Origin: Brevundimonas sp. EYE_349
GTDB taxonomy: Bacteria; Pseudomonadota; Alphaproteobacteria; Caulobacterales; Caulobacteraceae
Reading direction: 5' to 3'
NCBI RefSeq assembly: GCF_023147505.1
Contig: NZ_JAHXPB010000002.1
Span: 186,001 to 250,000 of the forward strand
DNA: 64,000 nt
Positions 24,380 to 33,120 of this stretch are shown here, one piece after another. The notes beneath the pieces were generated by a model. That model made no database searches, had not been told where the DNA came from, and saw only the letters and a list, made by a program, of their open reading frames with translations. Position 1 is the first letter of the stretch. Each line of letters starts with the position of its first letter. Both the position numbers and the translations under genes were made by a program.

Positions 24380-25542
24380 CGCAGCAGATCCGCAGGCTGG
24401 CTCTTCTTCAGGACGCCCAGCGACAGGAAGCCGGAGCCCAGGGCGATCAGCACCAGCATGGCCGAAACCATGAGCACCATCGTCGGCGGGAAGGACATGG
24501 TCAGGCCCGTGCCGGCCGCCAGCAGGCTGACCAGCCAGGTCAGGACATAGGCCGCCAGCACGCCCGCGATGCCGACCCAGAAGCTGAGCTCCAGCACGAT
24601 CCGACGCAGCGACCCCATGGAGACGCCCAACGCCCGCAGCGAGGCGAACTCCTTGATGTTGGCCATGATGGCGCCGCGCAGCGTCTGCCAGGTGATGGCC
24701 ACGCCGATCAGAATCCCCAGGAACAGCGAGAAGCCCAGCATGATGGCGATGAAGCTCTCCTTCATCATCGCGCCCTCATTGGCCTTGGCCAGGTCCTGAC
24801 GGGTCCAGGCCTTGAACTGGCCGTTTGCGATGGCGTTCAGCTGGGCCACCACGACAGCCGCGCGGGCCGGGTTCTTGATCTGCACCATCAGCGGCCCGAC
24901 CCGCTCGCCGGTGTTGGCCTCGCCCAGCATCCGCAGGGTGTCGCGCGACATGACCACGGTGGCCTGCATCATGTTGGGATAGCCCTGGGTCACGGCCGCG
25001 ACCCGCACGGTCTTGCCGTTGTAGGACGCCTGGTCGCCTAGCTTGACGCCCAGACGTCCCAGGGCGGTCTGGTCGACCGCCACGGCGTAGGGCTGGCGCA
25101 GGGCCTCGACCAGGTCGTCGGAATAGTCGGTCGGCACCGTCACCGCGCCGGGCACGGCGTCGATGGTGGTGACATTGACGAATTCCATCTTCTTGGCGCC
25201 CTCGGACGCCTTGCCCTGCGTATCCTGGTTCTTGACGATGTTCTGCCAACGACCGCCCGAACCATCCAGGTCGGCGACGGCGATCACCTCAGGGTGCTGA
25301 TAGACCACCGGCATGATGCGGCGGGGCACGCCCGACGGTCCGCCGTTGAACAGGGCCGTTGCGCCGGGGCTGAGGATCATGATGTCGGCGCGCGCACGGT
25401 CGATCTGGGCCGTGAACGCCTTGCCGATGCCCATGAACATGCCGACCTGGGCCAGGACCAGCAGACCCGAAAAGGCCAGCGCAACGATGGCGGCCATGTA
25501 GCGGCGCCATTCGTAGAGCAGCGTTGAAAGTGCAAGCGACAT
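24376..25542 (-). CDS. ABC transporter permease of the FtsX/DevC type
   Basis: 388 residues with four membrane segments. One is near the N-terminus (AAIVALAFSGLLVLAQVGMFM), followed by a periplasmic domain of about 220 residues, and three are near the end: FIAIMLGFSLFLGILIGVAI, SFWVGIAGVLAAYVLTWLVSLLA and MVLMVSAMLVLIALGSGFL. The ASLRALGVSMGSLRRIVLEL coupling helix is typical of FtsX permeases. It is the first gene of its operon and faces the S46 peptidases across a shared 224-base promoter region. Confidence 0.93.
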
Positions 25543-25728
25543 GAACCGGCGGTTCCCCCGAACTGGGCGCTATCTGACCGCGAGCCATCGCACCGCCAAG
25601 TTAAATCGCAGTAAGGCTGGGGTCGTGTTCGAGCGGGCCTGATCGGTTGCGCCGTATTGAACACGAGATTAAGGCCCGTGCAGCCCTTGGCGCCGGCCCA
25701 TCGTCGGCGTTAGTTACAACATAACAGA

Positions 25729-25745
25729 TGGGACAGGCTGTCCCA
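25729..25745. promoter_or_regulatory. Palindrome in the leader of the S46 peptidase gene
   Basis: TGGGACA at 25729-25735 and TGTCCCA at 25739-25745 with a 3-base spacer, 21 bases before the ATG. It follows an AT-rich stretch (TAGTTACAACATAACA, 25711-25726) that could be a promoter. It may be an operator or a leader hairpin that affects translation. Confidence 0.4.
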
Positions 25746-25766
25746 CGTTCCGGGAAACACGCCGCC

Positions 25767-27860
25767 ATGTCCTTGCCCTCGCTTCGTCTCACCGCCTCTC
25801 TCGCCGCGCTCGGCGCCGCGACCGCCGTGCTGTCGGCGCCCGCTTCTCCGGCCAAGGCCGACGAGGGGATGTGGACCTTCGACAACTTCCCCATCGCTAC
25901 GGTGAACCAGAAGTACGGGACCAACATCGATCAGGCCTGGCTGGACCGGGTCCGCAACGCCGCCGTGCGCCTTCAGGGCTGCTCGGCCTCGCTGGTGTCG
26001 GGCGAAGGCCTGGTGCTGACCAACCACCACTGCGTCGTCTCGTGCGTGCAGGACCTGTCCACGGCCCAGAACGACTACGTCAAGAACGGCTGGATGCCCG
26101 GCTCCCGCGAGGAAGAGAAGAAGTGCCCCGGCCAGACGGCCGAAATCCTGACCGACATCACCGACGTCACCGACCGGGTCGTCGGCGCCGGCGCCGGGCT
26201 TGAGGGCGCCGCCTTCGTCCAGGCGCGCGCCGCCGAGATCGACAAAATCCAGAAGGAGGTCTGCGGCGACGACCAGAAGCTGACTTGCCAGGTCATCAGC
26301 TTCTATCGGGGCGGCCAGTACAAGCTGTACAAGTTCCGCAAGTATGACGACGTGCGCCTGGTCTTCGCGCCCGAGTTTCAGGCTGCCTTCTTCGGCGGCG
26401 ACCCGGACAACTTCAACTTCCCCCGCTACGCCCTGGATGCCGGTTTCCTGCGGATCTACGAAGACGGCAAGCCGGTCGCTACGCCGAACCACCTGACCTG
26501 GAACGCCAATGCACCCAAGGAAGGCGACGTCACCTTCGTCGCCGGCAATCCCGGCTCCACCCAGCGCCTGCTGACGGTGGCCCAGCTGGAGGCGCTGCGC
26601 GATCAGCAGATGCCGCTGACCCTGATCCAGTCGTCCGAACTGCGCGGCCGCCTGCTGGAGTATTCGACCGCGGGCGAAGAGGCCAAGCGGGTCACCGTCG
26701 ATCCGCTGTTCGGCCTGGAGAACAGCTTCAAGGTCTTCTACGGCCAGCAGGGCGCCCTGACCGATCCGGCCTTCATGGCCACCAAGCGCCGCGAGGAGCA
26801 GGAACTGCGTCAGCGCGTCGCCGCCGACCCGGCCCTGGCCCAGCGCATCGGCGACCCCTGGGCCGATCTGGAGCGCGTCTCGACCGCGCAACGCGACCTG
26901 TATCTGCCCTATCGCCAGCTGGAATCGGCGGCGGGCCAGCGGTCGCAGCTGTACAGCTACGCCAAGGCCATCGTCCGCGCCTCCAAAGAGCGGGCCAAGC
27001 CGGTCGCTGAGCGCCGCGCCGGCTATTCCGACGCCGACATCGCCTCGCTGGGCCGCCGCCTGGCGACCGAGACGCCGATCTCGACCGATCTGGAGAAGAT
27101 CTTCCTGGACTTCTGGCTGTCCAAGACCCGCGAGTATCTGACCGTCGATAACGCCAACGTTAAGGCGCTGCTGGGCAAGGAAAGCCCCGAGCAGGTGGCC
27201 CAGCGCCTGATCGACGGCACGCGCCTGGCCGATCCAGCTTTCCGCGCCCAGGCCCTGGCCATGACGCCGGAGCAACTGGCCGCTTCGGGCGATCCGCTGA
27301 TCGCCTTCGTCCTGGCCAATGACGACGCAGCCCAGGCCGTGCGCACCCAATGGGAATCGGCCGTGTCCGGCCCGACCAGCCGCGCGGGCGAAAAGATCGC
27401 CCAGGCCCGGTTCGCGGTTTACGGGACCAACCTGTACCCCGACGCGACCTTCAGCTTGCGCCTGTCCTATGGCCAGGTGAAGGGCTGGACCTATCGCGGC
27501 GTGACGGTGGAGCCCTTCACCCAGATCGGCGGCCTGTATGAGCGCAACACCGGCGCCGAACCGTTCAATGCGGCGACCGACTGGCTGGCGGCCGAGAACA
27601 AGGTGAACAAGGCGACCGTCTATGACTTCGTCTCGACCAACGACATCATCGGCGGCAACTCGGGATCGCCGGTCATCAACGCCAAGGGTGAAGTCATCGG
27701 CGCGGCCTTCGACGGCAACATCCACTCGCTGGGCGGCAGCTTCGGCTACGACCCCGAGCTGAACCGCACGGTGACGGTCTCGACCGCCGCCATCACCGAG
27801 GCCCTGCGCAACGTCTACAACCAGCCGCGCCTGCTGCGCGAACTGGGCGTGCGTCGCTGA
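25767..27860 (+). CDS. S46-family dipeptidyl-peptidase, DPP7-like
   Basis: 697 residues. An N-terminal signal peptide (MSLPSLRLTASLAALGAA... cleavage near 30-32) exports it to the periplasm. S46 enzymes remove dipeptides from the N-terminus of peptides. The catalytic His88 sits in LTNHHCVVSC and the nucleophile Ser632 in GGNSGSP. Eighteen residues after the Ser, the position that decides the preferred second residue is Gly650 (AFDGN), as in DPP7 rather than the Arg of DPP11. That predicts hydrophobic residues at P1. A full paralogue lies 173 bases downstream. The start at 25767 is chosen because it gives a clean signal peptide. Confidence 0.93.
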   Translation: MSLPSLRLTASLAALGAATAVLSAPASPAKADEGMWTFDNFPIATVNQKYGTNIDQAWLDRVRNAAVRLQGCSASLVSGEGLVLTNHHCVVSCVQDLSTAQNDYVKNGWMPGSREEEKKCPGQTAEILTDITDVTDRVVGAGAGLEGAAFVQARAAEIDKIQKEVCGDDQKLTCQVISFYRGGQYKLYKFRKYDDVRLVFAPEFQAAFFGGDPDNFNFPRYALDAGFLRIYEDGKPVATPNHLTWNANAPKEGDVTFVAGNPGSTQRLLTVAQLEALRDQQMPLTLIQSSELRGRLLEYSTAGEEAKRVTVDPLFGLENSFKVFYGQQGALTDPAFMATKRREEQELRQRVAADPALAQRIGDPWADLERVSTAQRDLYLPYRQLESAAGQRSQLYSYAKAIVRASKERAKPVAERRAGYSDADIASLGRRLATETPISTDLEKIFLDFWLSKTREYLTVDNANVKALLGKESPEQVAQRLIDGTRLADPAFRAQALAMTPEQLAASGDPLIAFVLANDDAAQAVRTQWESAVSGPTSRAGEKIAQARFAVYGTNLYPDATFSLRLSYGQVKGWTYRGVTVEPFTQIGGLYERNTGAEPFNAATDWLAAENKVNKATVYDFVSTNDIIGGNSGSPVINAKGEVIGAAFDGNIHSLGGSFGYDPELNRTVTVSTAAITEALRNVYNQPRLLRELGVRR

Positions 27861-27873
27861 TCAAGGACGGAGT

Positions 27874-28014
27874 CTCCTCCCCGCTTTGCGGGGAGGGGGA
27901 CCGCGAAGCGGTGGAGGGGCTCTTCACTACCGCGCCGGGGCCTGTCATGTGTCGCAGAGCCCCTCCGTCACGACGCTGAAGAAGCGCCGCGCCACCTCCC
28001 CGCACAGCGGGGAG
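27874..28014. repeat. Palindromic intergenic element between the two S46 genes
   Basis: A hairpin CTCCCCGC-TTT-GCGGGGAG at one end and CTCCCCGC-ACA-GCGGGGAG at the other enclose a further inverted repeat, GGAGGGGCTCT at 27913-27923 with AGAGCCCCTCC at 27956-27966. The whole gap between the two peptidases is this element. It is of the CTCCCCGC...GCGGGGAG type common between genes in Caulobacterales and may have transcription-terminating or RNA-stability effects. Confidence 0.75.
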
Positions 28015-28033
28015 AGACTTCAAGGATCGCTCC

Positions 28034-30109
28034 ATGCGCCCTCTTCTCCTCGCCTCCGCCGCCCTTATCGCCTTCGCCGCCACGTCGGCGCGCGCGGAGG
28101 AAGGCATGTGGACCTACGACAACTTCCCGATCGCCCGCGCCAACCAGACGCTGGGAACTAACATCGACCAGGCCTTCCTGGATCGGGTGCGGCTGTCGTC
28201 GGTGAAGTTCGGCGGCTGTTCGGCGGGGGTGGTGTCGGGCCAGGGGCTGGTCATGACCAACAACCACTGCGTCGCCACCTGCGTCGCCAACCTGTCCACG
28301 CCGCAACAGCAGTACGGCGAGACGGGCTTTACGCCCAAGACGCGCGAGGAAGAGCGCAAATGTCCCGGCGCGACAGCCGAAATCCTGACCGACATCTCCG
28401 ACGTGACCGAGCGGATGCACAAGGCCGGCGAGGGCCTGGACGGCCAGGCCTTCACCCAGGCGCGCGAGGCCGAGGCCGGGCGCATCGAGACCGAGGCCTG
28501 CGGCGCCGACCCCAAGATCCGCTGCCAGGTCGTCAGCCTTTATCGCGGCGGCCAGTTCAAGCTCTATAAGTTCCGCAAATACACCGACGTGCGTCTAGCC
28601 TGGGCGCCGGAAGACCGCGCCGCGACCTTTGGCGGCGATCTGGACAACTTCTCCTTCCCGCGCTTCGCCATCGATGCGGCCTTCATCCGCCTGTACGAGG
28701 ACGGAAAGCCGGTCGAGACCCCGACCCACTTCGTCTGGAACGCCGACAAGCCGACCGAGGGCGAGGCCGTCTTCGTTTCGGGCAATCCGGGCGCGACGCA
28801 GCGCCTGCTGACCATGGATCAGCTGGCCACCATCCGCGACGTGGTCCTGCCGCTGGATCAGTTGATCGCATCCGAACTGCGCGGTCGTCTGATCCGCTAT
28901 TCCGAAGAGGGCGAGGACCAGGCCTTCATCGCCATGGACCCCATCGTCGGCGTGGAGAACACCTACAAGCGCGGCCTGGGCCGGATGCGCGCCCTGACCG
29001 ACGCCGACTTCATCCAGGCCAAGGCGGCGGCCGAGGCCGACTTCATGCAGCGTTACGCCGCCGCCGACGCCAACGGCTCGAACCCGTGGGAGGCGCTGAA
29101 GACCATTCAGCCGCTGGCCCGCGAACTCTACGCGCCCACCGCCCTGCTGGAGGGCGGCACCGCCATGGGCACGACCTCGGTCGCGGGCGGATCGCAGCTG
29201 TTCCAGTGGGCCAAGGCCATCGTGCGCGGCGCGCAGGAGCGGGCCAAGCCGTCGGACCAGCGTCTGGCCGAGTTCGCCGACAGCCGCCTGCCCGGCGTCG
29301 AATCCGGCCTGTTCGCTGAAAAGCCCACCTATCCCGAACTGGAGCAGATCCGGCTGGAATGGTGGCTGTCCAAGACCCGCGAATGGCTGACGGTCGACAG
29401 CCCCTACGTTCGCACCCTGCTGGGCAAGGAAAGCCCCGAGGACCTGTCGGCGCGCGTCGTCGCCGGCACCAGGCTGGCCGATCCGGCGGTGCGTCGCGCC
29501 CTGTGGACCGGCGGTCTGGCGGCGGTTCAGGCGTCCGACGATCCGATGATCCAATATGTGCTGTCGATCGACGCCGACGCCCGGGCCGCCCGCGCCGAGT
29601 GGGAGAACAAGGTCAAGGCGCCGACCGACCGCGCTTCCGAACAGTTGGCCGCCGCCCGCTTCGCCGCCTATGGCGACGCGGTCTATCCCGACGCGACCGG
29701 CACTTTGCGCCTGACCTATGGCAAGGTCGAAGGCTCCGACGTGCCGGGCCAGCGGTTCGGCGCCTTCACCACCTTCGCCGGCCTGTGGGACCGCGCCACC
29801 GGCGCCGAGCCGTTCAAGGTCGCGCCCAAGCTGATGGCCGCCAAGGACCGGATCGACCCGAACGCGGTGATGGACATGGCCGTGTCCACCGACACCATCG
29901 GCGGTTCATCCGGCTCGCCCGCCGTCAACGCCAAGGGCGAGATCGTCGGGGCCAACTTCGATTCCACCGTCCTGACCCAGCGCAACGCCTATGGCTACGA
30001 CCGCAACACCAACCGCAGCGTGATCGTGACCACCCAGGCGGTGACGGTGGCCCTGCGCGATGTCTATGGGATGGACCACCTGCTGACGGAGCTGGGCGTC
30101 CGCCATTGA
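28034..30109 (+). CDS. S46-family dipeptidyl-peptidase with altered specificity residue
   Basis: 691 residues with a signal peptide (MRPLLLASAALIAFAATSARA). It is colinear with the preceding enzyme over its whole length (EGMWTYDNFPIARANQ, GCSAGVVSGQGLVMTNNHCV, CPGATAEILTDI). Catalytic His78 (NNHCVATC) and Ser626 (GGSSGSP) are kept. The specificity position 18 residues later is Ser644 (FDSTVL), neither the Gly of DPP7 nor the Arg of DPP11. The next loop (TQRNAYGYD) also differs from the first copy. It looks like a duplicate that has changed substrate range. The next gene overlaps its stop codon by four bases. Confidence 0.92.
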   Translation: MRPLLLASAALIAFAATSARAEEGMWTYDNFPIARANQTLGTNIDQAFLDRVRLSSVKFGGCSAGVVSGQGLVMTNNHCVATCVANLSTPQQQYGETGFTPKTREEERKCPGATAEILTDISDVTERMHKAGEGLDGQAFTQAREAEAGRIETEACGADPKIRCQVVSLYRGGQFKLYKFRKYTDVRLAWAPEDRAATFGGDLDNFSFPRFAIDAAFIRLYEDGKPVETPTHFVWNADKPTEGEAVFVSGNPGATQRLLTMDQLATIRDVVLPLDQLIASELRGRLIRYSEEGEDQAFIAMDPIVGVENTYKRGLGRMRALTDADFIQAKAAAEADFMQRYAAADANGSNPWEALKTIQPLARELYAPTALLEGGTAMGTTSVAGGSQLFQWAKAIVRGAQERAKPSDQRLAEFADSRLPGVESGLFAEKPTYPELEQIRLEWWLSKTREWLTVDSPYVRTLLGKESPEDLSARVVAGTRLADPAVRRALWTGGLAAVQASDDPMIQYVLSIDADARAARAEWENKVKAPTDRASEQLAAARFAAYGDAVYPDATGTLRLTYGKVEGSDVPGQRFGAFTTFAGLWDRATGAEPFKVAPKLMAAKDRIDPNAVMDMAVSTDTIGGSSGSPAVNAKGEIVGANFDSTVLTQRNAYGYDRNTNRSVIVTTQAVTVALRDVYGMDHLLTELGVRH

Positions 30110-30615
30110 GCCGGATCGCCTTTCGGGCGGCGACGTCCGACGATGTCGCCGCCCTGCATCCGTTGATCGAACGGGCGTATCGCGGCGAGACGGCCAAGGC
30201 CGGATGGACGCACGAGGCCGACCTGCTGTTCGACAGGCGGACCAGCGCCGAGGAGTTGGCGGGTCTGATCGCCGATCCCGATCGGGTCATCCTGCTGGCG
30301 CACGACGCCGACGATCTGGTCGGATGCGTGCAGGTCGCCCGGGCCGGCGAGGACCGGGCCTATCTGGGGATGCTGACGGTCGAGCCGACGCTGCAGGCGT
30401 CCGGCCTGGGGCGTCGTCTGCTGGCCGTCGCAGAGGCCGAGGCCGTCGCCCGGTTCGGGGCGCGGCGCATGGAGATGACCGTGATCCATCGCCGCGCGGA
30501 ACTGATCGCCTGGTACGCGCGGCGCGGCTACGCCCCGACCGGCGAGACCCGCCCCTTCCCTGTCGATCCGCCCCGGCCCGAACTGGCGTTCGTGGTGCTG
30601 GAGAAGGGGCTCTGA
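30106..30615 (+). CDS. GNAT-family N-acetyltransferase
   Basis: 169 residues from a TTG at 30106 that overlaps the peptidase stop (TTGA), so it is probably translated by coupling; GGAGC lies upstream. Typical features are the N-terminal IAFRAATSDDVAALHPLIERAYRG, the AcCoA loop LTVEPTLQASGLGRRLLAVAEAEA with its Gly-Leu-Gly-Arg, and a C-terminal RRAELIAWYARRGYAPTGE. The substrate is unknown. Placed after two peptidases it could acetylate released peptides or amino acids, but that is only suggested by position. Confidence 0.86.
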   Translation: MSRIAFRAATSDDVAALHPLIERAYRGETAKAGWTHEADLLFDRRTSAEELAGLIADPDRVILLAHDADDLVGCVQVARAGEDRAYLGMLTVEPTLQASGLGRRLLAVAEAEAVARFGARRMEMTVIHRRAELIAWYARRGYAPTGETRPFPVDPPRPELAFVVLEKGL

Positions 30616-30620
30616 ACCTG

Positions 30621-30768
30621 TCTTTCTCCGTGTGGGAGAAGGTGGCCTAAAGGGCCGGATGAGGGTCGAGCGACGGGCCAGGTCGTAGCACCCGACCCTC
30701 ATCCTTTCGCGCCGGAACGCCGGCTGTCGCCAGCGTGCGTTCAAGCCCTCTCCCAACGGAAGCAGGTA
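30621..30768. repeat. Palindromic intergenic element before the TetR-Emr operon
   Basis: Contains GGATGAGGGTCG at 30657-30668 and its exact reverse complement CGACCCTCATCC at 30693-30704. The outer ends match a CTTTCTCC...GGGAGAAGG motif on the left and CCCTCTCCC on the right. This is the layout of a common alphaproteobacterial intergenic repeat. It sits between the GNAT gene and the efflux regulator, and could act as a terminator for the former. Confidence 0.65.
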
Positions 30769-30793
30769 AGATGTTCGCAGCCTCTTGCAAAAC

Positions 30794-30807
30794 GGACACG
30801 ACTGTCC
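30794..30807. promoter_or_regulatory. Candidate TetR operator of the emr-type operon
   Basis: GGACA at 30794-30798 and TGTCC at 30803-30807 around a 4-base spacer, 16 bases before the regulator's ATG. The neighbouring TTGCAAAA suggests a promoter. The palindrome's size and place fit a site for self-repression by the TetR-type protein. Confidence 0.5.
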
Positions 30808-30823
30808 ATTTAAGCGCGTCACC

Positions 30824-31381
30824 ATGTCGCGCCCTGCCCCCAGACCTGTCCGAAAGGACGCCGTTCAGAACCGCGCCGCCCTGTTGCAGGCGGCGCGCGT
30901 CGTGCTGTCCGAACAGGGGCTGGACGCGCCGCTAGACCTGATCGCGGAAAAGGCCGGGGTCGGGCGCGGCACGCTTTATCGTCATTTCGCCGACCGCACC
31001 GAACTGGCGCTGGCGGTGCTGGAGGCCGATGTCGCGGACCTGGGGCGACGCACCGACGAACAGGGCGACGACCCGGCCGTCTTCTTCTGGTTCCTGGACC
31101 GGCTGGCCGAGGACATGATCCGCAATGCGGGCCTTGCGGGCCTGGTGCGGAACGTGCGGTCGCCAGACGCGCTTACTCCCTTGCGGCAGAGCTTGATGGA
31201 GGCGGGCGCCGCATCGCTGAAGCGGGCCCAGGCCGCCGGTCTGGTGCGGGAGGATATGCGGCCGATGGACATTCGTCTGATCGCCACCCTGCTGGGCGCC
31301 GGTTTCCAGGGCGCCGACGCGGCCGAGCGCGAGGCCGTGTCCCTGCGCACCCGCGAGATCATCCTGGACGGGCTGAAGTGA
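30824..31381 (+). CDS. TetR-family regulator of an efflux operon
   Basis: 185 residues from the ATG at 30824 (an earlier in-frame ATG at 30785 lies before the operator-like palindrome and is less likely). The N-terminal helix-turn-helix is clear: AVQNRAALLQAARVVLSEQGLDAPLDLIAEKAGVGRGTLYRHFADRTELALAVLEAD. The rest is a helical ligand-binding domain. It stands 12 bases before an EmrB-type permease and is read with it, so it probably senses the substrate and represses the operon. Confidence 0.92.
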   Translation: MSRPAPRPVRKDAVQNRAALLQAARVVLSEQGLDAPLDLIAEKAGVGRGTLYRHFADRTELALAVLEADVADLGRRTDEQGDDPAVFFWFLDRLAEDMIRNAGLAGLVRNVRSPDALTPLRQSLMEAGAASLKRAQAAGLVREDMRPMDIRLIATLLGAGFQGADAAEREAVSLRTREIILDGLK

Positions 31382-31393
31382 GGAGGCGTTCTG

Positions 31394-33097
31394 ATGGCCC
31401 GCGCCGACCGTCACTGGCATCTGCCGTGGGACCAGTATGTCGCGACGCTGAAGCCGCACGAACTGCCCACCCTGCCCGGCTCGCCCGCCACGCCGGATCA
31501 CGCGCCCTGGCTGAGGGTGCAGTACGCCCTGACCGGGGTTCTGGTGGCCATGGTCGGCGCGCTGGGCAACGCCGCCGTCACCGCCAACATCACCAGCCTG
31601 CAAGGGTCGCTGGGGATCACCCTGACCGAGGCGGCGTGGCTGCCGGTCGTGTTCGTGATGACCAACGCCTGCATGAACCTGATCCTGGTCAAGTTCCGTC
31701 AGCAATACGGCCTGCGCCTGTTCACCCAGATCTGCCTGGGCGCCTTCGTGGCCACCTGCGCGGCGCACCTGCTGGTCGACAACTATGAATCGACCCTGGT
31801 GGTTCGGGCGGCGGCGGGCATGGCGGCGGCAGGCCTGAGCAGCCTGGGCTTCCTCTATATGATCCAGGCCTTTCCTGCCAAACACCGCCTGAAGGGGCTG
31901 GTGATCGGCATCGGCCTGGCCAGTTTCGCCGTGCCGATCGCGCGCCTGGTGATGCCGACCCTGCTGCAACTGAACGACTGGAAGGCGTTTTACACCTTCG
32001 AGCTGGGGATGGCGCTTCTGGCCTGGGCGGCGGTGCAGGTGTTGCGTCTGCCGCCGGCCGAGCGGCTGAAACTGTTCGAGCCGCTGGACTTCCTGACCTT
32101 CGCCCTGTTCGCGCCGGGCGTGGCGCTTCTGGCCGCCGCGCTGGGGCTGGGGCGGATCGTCTGGTGGACCGAGGCGGCGTGGATCGGCTGGGCCCTGGTC
32201 GGGTCGATCATCCTGCTGAGCGTGGCTCTGGCGATCGAGCACAATCGCGCCAATCCGCTGATCAACACCCGCTGGCTGACCGGCAAGGACGTGCTGCGCC
32301 TGTTCGGGGCCGTCATCCTGATCCGCGTCACCCTGTCGGAACAGACCTCGGGCGCGGTGGGGTTCCTGACCGTCGTCGGCCTGGGCCAAGACCAGCTTCA
32401 CGGCCTGTTCCTGCTGATCCTGTTGTCGATGGTGGCGGGCACGGCGGTCAGCGCCCTGACGCTCAACATGACCAAGCTGCACAAGCCCATCGCCATCGCC
32501 CTGGGTCTGATCGCCATCGGCGCCTTCATCGACAGCCACGCCACCGTCCTGACCCGCCCGGCGCAGCTGTATTTCAGCCAAGCCCTGGTCGCCTTCGCCT
32601 CGGCCATGTTCGTGGGACCGGCCCTGCTGATCGGGGTGGGACGGGTGCTGCAGACCAATCCACGCAATCTGATCAGCTTCATCGTCATGTTCAGCGTGCT
32701 GCAGAACGTGGGGGGATTAGCCGGATCGGCCTTGGTCGGCACGGTCCAGGTCCTGCGCGAGAAGTTCCATTCCAACGAACTGGCCGCCGGGATCGACGCC
32801 ATGAACCCGCTGGTCGTGCAACGCCTGGCCCAGCTGTCCGGCGCCTATAGCCACGTCGTCGGCGACCCAGCGCTTCTGAAGGCCGAGGGCGTGGCCCTGC
32901 TGAGCCGGCAGGTGACGCAGCAGGCCAATATCCTGGCCTATAACGACGTCTTCCTGCTGATTTCCGTCATCGCCGCCCTGGGCTGCGCCTGGGTCACGGT
33001 CATCCACCTTCTTCCCCGCTTCAAGGCCCGCAAACAGGCGCGCCAAGACGCCCGGCTGGCGGCGCAACAGGCCGCCGCAGCCGCCGCCGTCGACTGA
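31394..33097 (+). CDS. MFS drug:H+ antiporter of the DHA2/EmrB type
   Basis: 567 residues, about 14 membrane segments. The first (LTGVLVAMVGALGNAAVTANITSLQGSLG) has the DHA2-like start, followed by EAAWLPVVFVMTNACMNLILVKFRQQYGLR. Later segments include VRAAAGMAAAGLSSLGFLYMIQ and LVAFASAMFVGPALLIGVG. The C-terminus is Gln/Ala-rich and basic. It is followed by an EmrA-type adaptor and preceded by a TetR gene, the standard layout of an Emr tripartite pump. The substrate is unknown. No outer-membrane gene is in this operon, so it would use one from elsewhere, perhaps the NodT protein at 34813-36246. Confidence 0.9.
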   Translation: MARADRHWHLPWDQYVATLKPHELPTLPGSPATPDHAPWLRVQYALTGVLVAMVGALGNAAVTANITSLQGSLGITLTEAAWLPVVFVMTNACMNLILVKFRQQYGLRLFTQICLGAFVATCAAHLLVDNYESTLVVRAAAGMAAAGLSSLGFLYMIQAFPAKHRLKGLVIGIGLASFAVPIARLVMPTLLQLNDWKAFYTFELGMALLAWAAVQVLRLPPAERLKLFEPLDFLTFALFAPGVALLAAALGLGRIVWWTEAAWIGWALVGSIILLSVALAIEHNRANPLINTRWLTGKDVLRLFGAVILIRVTLSEQTSGAVGFLTVVGLGQDQLHGLFLLILLSMVAGTAVSALTLNMTKLHKPIAIALGLIAIGAFIDSHATVLTRPAQLYFSQALVAFASAMFVGPALLIGVGRVLQTNPRNLISFIVMFSVLQNVGGLAGSALVGTVQVLREKFHSNELAAGIDAMNPLVVQRLAQLSGAYSHVVGDPALLKAEGVALLSRQVTQQANILAYNDVFLLISVIAALGCAWVTVIHLLPRFKARKQARQDARLAAQQAAAAAAVD

Positions 33098-33120
33098 AAC
33101 CTACCGAGAGCCGAACCGAC

